Shown here: piece by piece, positions 24,856 through 36,800 of the stretch | Numbering within the stretch: the first letter of the stretch is position 1 | Layout of the letters: the number at the start of each line of letters is the position of its first letter | NCBI RefSeq assembly: GCF_000002235.5 | Contig: NW_022145596.1 | Location: 33,038,640-33,102,639 of the forward strand | Reading direction: 5' to 3' | Length of the DNA: 64,000 nt | From: Strongylocentrotus purpuratus | Taxonomy: Eukaryota; Echinodermata; Echinoidea; Camarodonta; Strongylocentrotidae | Made by a program: the position numbers and the translations under genes | Notes under the pieces: model-generated | Seen by the model: only the letters and a program-made list of their open reading frames with translations | Database searches by the model: none | What the model was told of the DNA's origin: nothing

Positions 24856-27800
24856 GAGTGAGAGAGGAAGGAAGAGAGAGGAAGGAAGAGAGAGAGAGAG
24901 AGGAAGGAAGAGAGAGAGAGAGAGGAAGGAAGAGAGAGAGGAAGGAAGAGAGAGAGAGAGGAAGGAAGAGAGAGAGAGAGAGAAATAGGGAGGGAGAGAG
25001 AGAAAGACACAGAGAAAGAAAGAGTGAGAGAGAGAGAGAGATATAGGGAGGGAGGGGGAGAGGGAGGAGGGGAGATAAAGAAAGAGTGACCAAAAAAGGG
25101 TCACAAAGAATAAAAGAACGGAGAGAAATGAAAGGGTAATATTGACAAAAGGGGAAAAAATGGATAAAATGGAAAATGGGAGAGGGAGAGAGAGAGAGAG
25201 AGAGAGATAGTGCACACAAAGAGGGGAAATGGAGTGAGATATTAAATGAAGAAGAAAAAGGGGGAGGGGAGAAAGTGGAGGATGAATGATGTAAGAAACA
25301 GAAAAGAAAAAGAAAGATATGAACCAAAGAGAGACGAAAAAATATAGAACAATTAATTAGTAGACAACAGTATGACCAGGACATACATGTTGTTGGGGAT
25401 AAAAGATGAAAGAGGTACAAGAGAGATGGAAAAGTACAAAATAAATAGAGAGAGAGAGAGAGAGAGAGAGACAGAGGACAGCTATAGGAGAGATGAAAAA
25501 GGATGGAATGCGAGGATGAAGTTATTTGAGCAGAGAAATTGCACGGGAATGAATTGATCTATTTTGTTTAGGGTAAGTCGATTGCCTCGAGTTCCCTCAT
25601 TTGTTAGCTATATCTGGGATTTTGTTATTTCTCAATATAGTTTTTCATCTAAACTTCAGTCATATCAAATAATTATTTTATTACTATGAGCTCTATAATT
25701 TTTTACTTACTCAGTAACATTGTTAAAGGTTGATGAAAAAAATGTATTTTTATATGAAATGTGACTTATTATATTCCTTCTAGGCAAAAAACATTATATT
25801 GTGGTTAGTTGTTGTAGTAGTACAGTAGTAGTAGTCTAAGTAGTAGTGGTACATGCAATATTTGTTTTATATTTAGTGAAGTGTAAAAATCACTCAACAT
25901 TTACAAATTTTACGAACATTTACAGAGTTTAGGATAGCAAAAGAAAAAAATAAAAATAAAGAAAAAGAAAGGAGTACATAAATGATCCAGTGTTATATTA
26001 GCAATGAAAGAGTTACACGAGTGTATAAATCAGGAGTACAGTATTCAGTGTTATATTAGCAATGAAAGAGTTACATGAGTGTATAAAGCAGGAGTACAGT
26101 ATTCAGTGTTATATTAGCAATGAAAGAGTTACATGAGTGTATAAAGCAGGAGTACAGTATTCAGTGTCATATTAGCAATGAAAGAGTTACATGAGTGTAT
26201 AAAGCAGGAGTACAGTATTCAGTGTTATATTAGCAATGAAAGAGTTACATGAGTGTATAAAGCAGGAGTACAGTATTCAGTGTCATATTAGCAATGAAAG
26301 AGTTACATGAGTGTATAAAGCAGGAGTACAGTATTCAGTGTCATATTAGCAATGAAGAGTTACATGAGTGTATAAAGCAGGAGTACAGTATTCAGTGTTA
26401 TATTAGCAATGAAAGAGTTACATGAGTGTATAAAGCAGGAGTACAGTATTCAGTGTTATATTAGCAATGAAAGAGTTACATGAGTGTATAAAGCAGGAGT
26501 ACAGTATTCAGTGTTATATTAGCAATGAAAGAGTTACATGAGTGTATAAAGCAGGAGTACAGTATTCAGTGTTATATTAGCAATGAAAGAGTTACATGAG
26601 TGTATAAAGCAGGAGTACAGTATTCAGTGTCATATTAGCAATGAAAGAGTTACATGAGTGTATAAAGCAGGAGTACAGTATTCAGTGTCATATTAGCAAT
26701 GAAAGAGTTACATGAGTGTATAAAGCAGGAGTACAGTATTCAGTGTTATATTAGCAATGAAAGAGTTACATGAGTGTATAAAGCAGGAGTACAGTATTCA
26801 GTGTTATATTAGCAATGAAGAGTTACATGAGTGTATAAAGCAGGAGTACAGTATTCAGTGTTATATTAGCAATGAAAGAGTTACATGAGTGTATAAAGCA
26901 GGAGTACAGTATTCAGTGTTATATTAGCAATGAAGAGTTACATGAGTGTATAAAGCAGGAGTACAGTATTCAGTGTCATATTAGCAATGAAAGAGTTACA
27001 TGAGTGTATAAAGCAGGAGTACAGTATTCAGTGTTATATTAGCAATGAAAGAGTTACATGAGTGTATAAAGCAGGAGTACAGTATTCAGTGTTATATTAG
27101 CAATGAAGAGTTACATGAGTGTATAAAGCAGGAGTACAGTATTCAGTGTTATATTAGCAATGAAAGAGTTACATGAGTGTATAAAGCAGGAGTACAGTAT
27201 TCAGTGTTATATTAGCAATGAAAGAGTTACATGAGTGTATAAAGCAGGAGTACAGTATTCAGTGTTATATTAGCAATGAAAGAGTTACATGAGTGTATAA
27301 AGCAGGAGTACAGTGTTCTGTCACACAGGAAGGTGATTGAAATCATGACAGGAACTTGATTGCTTTTCTTGGTTTTCAGGAAGTTCATAATATACAGAAG
27401 TTAGTTTGTTGCATATTGGTAGAGTTATGTGCAATAGCAGAAAATAACTGCATCTTTCAATCATTACACCTACATGTAAATCGCAAACATATTGCAGTAA
27501 ATTTGTGTACTATTCCATAATTGGTAAAGGTCACTGGAAGCGTATAAACTGTATGTTGTATCCTATTCATAAAGATGGGCTTAGTTAAAGGAAAACCAAA
27601 CCTTGATAGACAAGTACATGTCCTCTAAAATCAAGCAGAATCCAAGCAAATGTATTTCAAAACACAGCATTATCATGCTCTTCTTAAGTAATTAAGCAAA
27701 AGTTGTATGTTTCAATTAAAATTGTATGCATACTTCACAGAATTTTAAGGGGTAAGTTTATTTGTTTGTCTTTTAATAGGTTTTTCCTGCATCACTGCCA

Positions 27801-30800
27801 CTATTTTATGTCATATATAAATGTAAAATCAGTATTCACTCTGACTGCCAATATATCGTGCCCTATGGCTGTTCTACAAAGTACTCAGGAACCCAGCATT
27901 TCTTTGTACATTGTTAACAACACTCAACATGATGACAAATGCTTTCTAAATGTCTGTATGACATGCATGGAATCACCCATCATAATTTTCAAGCTAGTGT
28001 AACAATATAACATGGTCTATGCTGCCAAATGCCTTAAACAGATCAATAAATAATTCCCAGCAATTCTCTTTATTATTAAATTACTTACAAATAGAGTCAA
28101 TACATTTATTAATGCCATGGCAACTGAATTACTGAATGATTATTCTTGAATCTAAACTGGTTTTCATTCAGAATATAGTGTTTAAACAAAAAGGAATAAA
28201 GTCTTCTTTGCAATATTTTAGAAATACTTAAGAGAATACAAATAATATTGATATTGGGCAATAATGATTAATTCCATGGACATTATATTTTTGTAATGAA
28301 TGGGAACAATTAAAGACTACTCTGTACATGACACCAAATTCAGACTTGGGTTCCTTGCAGGCCCTATTCTATCCCAGCACATACAGGTGCGTCAAGTAGG
28401 TAACACATAAGTCGTCTTGTTTTGTAATGAGAGAGTGTACTTGAATGTTCAATATCTCTTTAAAGAAGTAATATTTGAACTTATTCTGAATTTGGAGGTG
28501 CACAGAATATCTGTTGGTGATTGGTACACTTAATAAGCTTGCTTAGAGTCGAGGGAGCTTACAAGTTTTTCAAACAATGATTAATAGCCCCCCTCTTTTT
28601 TAATAAGTGAGGATTCTTTGGTCATAATTATATACCTTTTAAGAAGGTCAAATATCTTAATTTTTCAGGGTCAAGGGAATAACAGCAGCTCGCACATGTA
28701 CCGTGGTTAGAATTATCTTTTTTTATAAGTGATATTTTTTCTGTCATCATAAATTTTCACCAACAATAATTGATTTTTGATTATAACCCCTTTCTGGTTA
28801 CTATTACTGATCATAAGTGTTGTATTTTAACTGTCACTAGATTCAATTAGGATTCAGAAGATACAACACACACTCTCCACTACACTGGGTGAAGTGGCAG
28901 CCAGTCACCTTGTAGAGGCCAGATCATATTAAACCAACCACAATAACAGTTGCCATCCAGTGACAACTGAAGAAAAGCTGCTGCCATCAACAAAGTCTGT
29001 AAAATAAAAATCTAGAATTTGAAGAAAAAATTTTCTTTGCACCTGGTAGCTGATCAGTAAGAGAAAAGAGGTTAAACATAGATCTCTGATCGGTTGCAGA
29101 GGGTTCATAATTCATCCCAAACTACGCAACCACCTGCCGACCGGTCACTGACGGATCACAAACTGGTTATAGATGGTTGGCTATTCTTTGCCCTACTATT
29201 AGTGCCTCTACAACCGTGTTTACACACAACCCTGGTTGACAATGTTTGTCACACGGAGGCTGTAGAATTGTGACTGAGTGCTGATGCTAGGGCTGCTGCT
29301 AGGGCTTGAACATGGAAAATACTGCATTCTCCATCAAGGGATTAAACCACAGTAACTCTTCTATTGGTCATCATACAAAATGTGATAGTGGCCTCAGACC
29401 AGTGTTTTTCAAACAGGTGCAAAACATCAAACATCTCTAGGGGTGCCGCAAGAGAAATCTAGATATTATTTTAGAATAACATTGACTTCATGACAACCAA
29501 ATATTAGACATTTTTGCTTCTCAATAGGGATTGGGTATCTTTGTCTTAGATTCTAAACAAAATCCTGGATTAACTCATGCTGCAATCACAATTATAAACC
29601 TTTAGATCAGTCAGGAATCCCATGACATTTACAAGCCGATCGCTTGTCTGATTATCAAGATATTTATGATTGGAATTCGAAATTTCAAAAACCGAAAACC
29701 AGTCACTCAAAGATGTTTACTTTTTTGAGGCAATTCATGATCATTTTGAAGCACAATTTTTGTAGGGCTTCAATGTTACACCATATAACAGACACTGATA
29801 ACACGTAGAGCCATGCATCTCAGATTTGTAAAACTGAAAACATTGTTAAACAATGCCTTTAAGAGGGTGGTGCGACTTAAAAAATGTTGTAAGCGATGCC
29901 TTAGACCGATCAACAAAACATGCCTGTCCCTAAATATCATGTATCATCTCACAAAACAAGAATGCTTCAAAGATTTCATTAATTCTGATAGACAGGTATT
30001 GGAAAATTGCAAGCAACTGGATAAATAAAGACCTTTAATGCTTCATCCCCTTCCCCAAACTACTCAGATGATCACCTGTCCTGAGGAAAACATCTGTTCT
30101 ATTGATGTGTTCATACATACGTGAAGAGTTCGAGAATGACAGCCAAATGAGGTATAATAACTTCAATCTATATCATCCATTGAATAGACCAATTGACAAT
30201 TCATATTTCATGCATCTTCCAAAACAAAGGATGCTTTTAATGACTAAAGAGATTTTCCTGATGCTTGGAACCACAAATAGATGCCATATATAATAACACG
30301 TAAATAGAAGAAGGGAAGAAACATACAGGAAATAAAATTCAAACTAGTCTATTGTTATTCAAACATATTTGTGGCTTACACCCAGTAAATAAGATTGATT
30401 GATCGATCTGTAATTGAAAAAAAAAAAAAGTCAGAAAAAATCTTGAAACCAGAGGGACTTGAACCTGCCATCTACTGCTTACCGGGCAGCAGCTGGTTCA
30501 AAGATTTTTTCTGACTTGTTTTTCAATTACAGATCAATCAAATCGATCTTATTTACTGGGTGAAAGCCACAAATATGTTTAAATAATTGAAATTTCTCCC
30601 AGGAAGCATTACATTTATAATAGTCTATTGTTGAAATGAAGAACAAACAAAAACTGCTTACATTTTGCCTATGGTATCAGTCTTTGAGATGAGTGCTTTC
30701 TGTAGAGCTGTAAGCATGGCATGATGGTTAGATGAATGTTTGAGTTTGAGTCTTGATCCATGGATGGTAAGAAGTCTCTCAGCCCATAACACATAGAACT

Positions 30801-33800
30801 CAAGATGAGGTGATGATGTAAGCTGCTCTGCTACATAGGACAACATCTTCTCTACGTATGTATCTGCTATACTGCTACATATCACATCCACTGCAAAACA
30901 AACACATCAAATATCAAATCATTAAAAAATAATAACAAACAAACAGAAGAACAAAAACAAACGAAACCCAAACAAAGGGGAAATAATTATTAATATGAAT
31001 TGCGCAGGAATTCAGACAAGTGAGCGAAAATTCCCTAAAATCAGATAATGAAAATTCAATATAAATTATGCATATTTGAATTCCAAATTGCTGCTATTGA
31101 TAAGAGAATTTGTACTGGATTATGGAGAAACCTCCAACTCTTTGGTACCCAAACTTCTTTGAGTTGGCACCCTCTTCATTTTAATCCTTTTGTGTGTGTA
31201 CCGTACATATATTTAAAAAAAAAAAAATAGATGAGATACATTTTTAATAAAATTATATTGACACCAAAATTGAGCATACTGTAAATGCTGTCATTTTCAG
31301 GTGATTAATTTTTTGTGCACAACTTTGTTTTTCCATAATATATTAAAGGTAACTTGTATGTGATAAATGTAACATGATACCACATAGAATTCCCCAGATC
31401 ATTGGAGGTCTCAAATTAAAATAAATTACAATTGCAGCTACCGGTAATATTGCACTTATTGAAGAGTTCATAATTTTTTACACATTATCTTTAATAGCAA
31501 AAAGGGTTTAAAAAATAGATGCAAGAAGTTCATAATGTTTTCTTACTTCACTTGTCCAGTTCTTATTACTCTCCACCAATTTGTTTCTCTTATTCTTTAC
31601 TTGCATCCAAGTGTACTCTTTAATCATAAAAGTGCATTAATTTATGCAAGCAATGAAAACACACTGGCCATGTTTGTTTGTCATCATATTTTGACATTAC
31701 TGTATATGATTTTTTTTGTTGGGTCTACCTACTACCATTAAGATTTAATATTTTGTAAACCCCCTTTCCCATTATGTAATCATCTCTTAGTGGTATACAT
31801 CAAGGTATGCATATATATATAAAACAGAGATGTACACATACATATCTCAGGCTGAATAACCAGTATAAAGAAAAAGAATATAAGATTTTTTTTTTCAGTA
31901 TTAAAAATAAAATTCCTTTCATGCTTGCATCTGAAACATCTGAAGAAAACCAAAATAAACATGGAACATGCCTAATTTTCTGATTAAAAAAGAAAGAAAA
32001 GCTTTTAAAGTAAAATTCCTGTTTATTCATGTCTGTTCTATCCTACAAAACTGAGACACAGAAGCATTTTGAGAAATAACTGGTAAAAAAAAAATGGACA
32101 ACAGTCAACTCATCCATAATTAATATGCAGAGTTCCTATTATTAAAAAAGCATATAAAAAAAACCCTTTGAAAGGCGACTCTGGAACGCTTGCATTAATG
32201 AGAAATCGCGTAGCAATGAATATTAAGGATCTACCTGTCATCTCTATCTCTTCATTGCTAATCCGTTCAATTAGGAATATCATCCACATGAATTGTTTCT
32301 GAAGTTACTAAATTCATATATATATATATATGCACAGGTAAGGAAACTTCTATTCATACATGAAAATCTCAAAAAAGAGAGAATTCCTACAAGAGAACAG
32401 CGTATACATGTATGTATGTACCTTCATATGATGAAAAGAGATTTGCAATCAGGATGCATAATCCTGATTTGTGTTGTCATCCATACAGATAGTAAGGCTT
32501 AAAATACAAGATTTGCCTCCAGGCACTGTGTCCCAGCACAATGCAAGGACATCTTACATGTACAGAGACCCGAGTGGTCTCGCCTCATTCTACAAAGTTA
32601 ATGAAAATATGGTGCTTTTGAGAGGGAATGCATTGACCTTTGAACTTGATCCACATTGACCTATATTTTCAAGAGATGTACCTGTGGTATGAATCTTGTG
32701 ATTCTTCTCAACCCAAAGACTACTGGAACCAGGTTGTTCCTTTATCAAACCATGTTCATACGAACAGACAGATGGGTGGACAAAAGATAAGGACAATTGG
32801 TCTTAGAATTTAGAACTAGATGCATGACAACAATTTATATTCACCATAACCACCGACCAAGACTGTGTATTAGAATGATAGAAAATGAATTTTCATAAAA
32901 TCACACACTGTAACATATAGTTTAAAATAGACTTGAAAACAGTGTTAACACACTGCCAAAACACACATTCTCATGCCAACAATACTATGTACTAATCTCA
33001 TCAAAGACGTGTATGTCCACTGAGAGGTTTCTGAAATACAGTGTTCACTTATTAAAGTCCTTTCAATTCATACCTTATGATCCTCCTTCCAAACTGAACC
33101 AAATGACCTTGAATACAGTCACTTAATTTCAAAGCTCAACATCAATCCACCATCCTGTAGTTGGATGTGATTAACAAGCACCTCAAGCCTGCCTTGTTCA
33201 GATATGACACACAAAAAAGGCAGCAGTTTTTTGTTTATGATGACGTAAAGTGTATATACTTCTCTATCTGATAACATACATGTAGAGCAAAGTGAATATG
33301 AACAAGGTCTTTGTTGCACGCAGTTGCCTTTCATTTACATATAAAAAACACAAGAAGGTTTTCTAAAATAATTAGTGCAATGGTTTACCGCATCATATCT
33401 GAATAGGCCCGTCTTCACTATCTCGAGATTGCCAAATATCCAGCTATTTGAACTATCCCGATCGCAAACTATCCAGCTAATTTGCGTCTTCATCAGACCG
33501 AAGTAGCAATTAGAAGGATATTTGGTCAGGATTGTCATCCCAAGATATCTTGGGATAGTTTGCAAATTATCCCACTATTTGGCAAAATATCCAGCTATTT
33601 GTCCCGTGCGTCTTCACTAGACCGAAGATTCGCAATACACGATAACGCTGAGCAAAATATCTCGAGCTAATTTTTTAAGGTCGAGTTTCAAGTTTCGAGG
33701 TCGAATCTCAAGATAGTGAAGACGCGATTTGTTTCTTCGGGATTATTTCCCAAATAGCGGGCTATTTGGCAATCTCGAGATATTTGGCAATCTCGAGATG

Positions 33801-36800
33801 ATGAAGACGCGCCTAATAAGCCTCGATGGCAGAGGTTAGCAGGCATCTGAATGAGCCTTGATGGCAGAGGTTAGTAGGCATCCAATCAACCGAACTGTAC
33901 CATGAAATTATTCACCTGTAAGAAACTATCCATCGCAACATTTCATATCATCTCCCTCTTCAATAAAAGTTACAAATTGACTAGGTGCTGGAACTGATCA
34001 CTTTGGAATGCTTGATTGAAACAGGTGATTGAAACAGGTGGTTTTATGGTCTCAATTATCTGCCCAGACATGGCAATATTGATCATAGGTAATGACATCA
34101 AGATTCAATTTTCAAGATAACCAATCTTTGTATGGTCATTCATGTCAAGATTGATTTGGTTCAGATTCTCTTCCAATGTCAAAACTCAAAATCTTTCTAC
34201 ATGTTTCTTTTATCTCTTCTTTTTCCTCTCACTCTATCTGATTTTGTAGCAGTAGTGTGTTATAAATTCAAATTTTGTTCAGGATAAGGTTTTGTGACAT
34301 GATTCATAGATATAAGGATAGTAATTAAAGAAGGACAAGTAAATGAGACCCTTGTAAACCATGTAAGACCCCATTAAAAAAGATATTTTAATTATCTTTT
34401 TTTTCCCTTTTAACTAATAAGCTGGTGCATAACTAGCTGGAAGAAAATCACTTTTCCTGGCTCTTCCTATGTTTTTCCCCTTTCCCTAACTTTTTACTAC
34501 CCCTCTGTTTAGTTTTCATTCATTTTATTTGTTCATTTATTTTCATTTATCAGTTATAATTGAACAGGGTTAAACTCTCTCAGTTTTAAAACTGTTTTTC
34601 TGAGAGGGCCTTTAATTCATTTTTCTTTCTAGTATGAATCATTTGAACTCAAACTATATATCTCTCACTCCTTTAAAAAAAAGTTTCAACCCTTTAAAAT
34701 GTTTGCACTGTTAATTTTTTTCTAGGTATGGGCTGTGGGGTTTGGCTGTGGAGTTGGGTTGAGTGTTGGTGGGTGTGCATGTGTGTGCATTAATGATCAC
34801 ATGTTGAATTACAGCAGCAAGAGTTACTCTGATACATAATATTTGTAAATATATCATGGTCTGGGATATGTCTTCGGACTGTGGATCACATAACTCAAGG
34901 TTCGAGTCCCGCAGGGGCACTAGTGTTCTTTGACAATTAGACATTAATCAACATTTGCCACTCTCCACCCAGGTGTTTAAAGGGTAATGGTAGGACAAAT
35001 TTTCTTGAAAACTGCGATCACCGTGCTTAATGGATATGTGCGCCATAAAAATAACCAATATCATTGTTATCATTATTATTATCATCATAAATTATCATTA
35101 TCATTATAATTATATGATACCTTAAAGTAAGAACATAAAACTTCTATTGCATTATATTTGGTTTTCAATAATACAATTTATTATGCCTTTTTCTCTTTGA
35201 GGTGATGCATGCATGATTATAAATGGCTTTTATGATACAGGAATGAATTGAATTTCTTTTTCATCCTAATGTGGAGGAAAGGTAACGAGAACCGTCTCCA
35301 AAGACTTCTAACCTGCAGGTTCACAGGAGACGTGTCTTGTTTCATGGAGACAGGAAATTGCACTGCTATTCAAGTGGTCATGATGGGGCATCAATGACAG
35401 AGTGCTTAATTACAATACACAAACTAAAGATGACTGCATAGTAGTCAGGAATGAAATCATAATATTTACTAATTAACTTCAAACAATGCATCCATGCTGC
35501 AATGGGTACTCTTTATCTATCACACTCTTAAATGCTTATATAGTGAAACCATAACATCGAAAGTGATAAAAATATGCCCAAAATATATTAATTAGAATGC
35601 CAAATAATGGAAATAAAGGCGAACTCAAATGGTTCTTGAATATTATGATAACAAGTCTAAAACCTGCAATTTTGGAATTCAGCCTCTATGATCTTTGACC
35701 TACTTAACCCCAAATCTAATTAGATCATGTTCTTGTGGTAATATGTACTTTGGAAATAAAGATTTGATGAAACAATAACCAAGTTTGAAGTTCTGCGATA
35801 ATGAGAAAGTACATGTAGGACGGACAATCCAAAAAACATAACGCCTCCAGCACCACCTTTGGTTGGCAATGCCAAGGAAATAAGGAAAGCCCCATCACTA
35901 GAATTTTTAAAAATCAAGACTGAAAACTCACTTGTTCATGTAGTATGTATAGCACAGCATTTACAAGCTCTTGCAGCGCAGTAGAATATATCCAGATTGT
36001 TATTGTGCTTTACTAATGAATATGTTATTATTATTATAAAAAAACATCAAGGAAAACACTACAAAAGTTTATACATAAGGACAGGTGGAAAAAGAGAAAG
36101 AAGAAAATATAAAAAGAAAGATGAATAAAAGAAAAATTAACAAAAGTACATCTAGAATCCTGCTCACCTTGTGGCCATGGTATTGCTTCGATGACCTGTC
36201 GTATTACTGCTTTCTCATTGAGTCTGAAGGCCATCATAAGCGCCTTGGACCACTCCTCTTGCTTCAAAGCATCAAAGACAACGGATGGAGTGAGGTCAAG
36301 GGTCAGGTCAAAGGGGTCAAAGGTTAAACTACTGTCTACAGAATATACAAGCAGGCCTTCAGTTGTGGTGGCTGCCCACTGGGAACCTGTCAAATAGTAA
36401 CGGATCAGAGTACATGTATGCTATAACAAAAATAGTTGTAATAATAACATCAATATCAACATTAATACTACTAATAATTTGTTTACAAAGCCCTTTACAA
36501 AATTAAACTGATTGAATATTTGTGCAGCATAAAACGTACGACCATTCGGTACAATGGTCTGAAAATCAGACTATTACTTACTGTCTCTATAGCTCTTAAG
36601 TCGAAAAAACAACTAATAGTTGTTATTTTCCCACTTAAAGACATTTTCAAGCCCCCCTATTTTTAGGGAAGTTCTAAATTAATATTATCTTTCAAATGCT
36701 GTTGGAATTAAACAATTTCATTTTTTTGGCCTGCAAATGGGACATAGTACCTTTAAGAGTATGCTATCCATAATATCGTCGCTGTTTTCACGAAGTGACG

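Noticed and set aside
24729-25420. Long frames of up to 213 codons over the GA tract on both strands
   Set aside because: Pure Ser/Leu or Arg/Glu composition from a purine microsatellite; no domain and no start context.
25988-27313. Possible CRISPR-like array
   Set aside because: Units are head-to-tail without unique spacers in an animal intron; it is a minisatellite.
27703-28002. 99-codon plus-strand frame
   Set aside because: Overlaps the minus-strand LINE RT fragment, which explains the sequence better.
32590-32796. Short minus frames in the PWP2 introns as additional exons
   Set aside because: The flanking PWP2 exons join directly in phase and match the human order, so no coding is missing between them.
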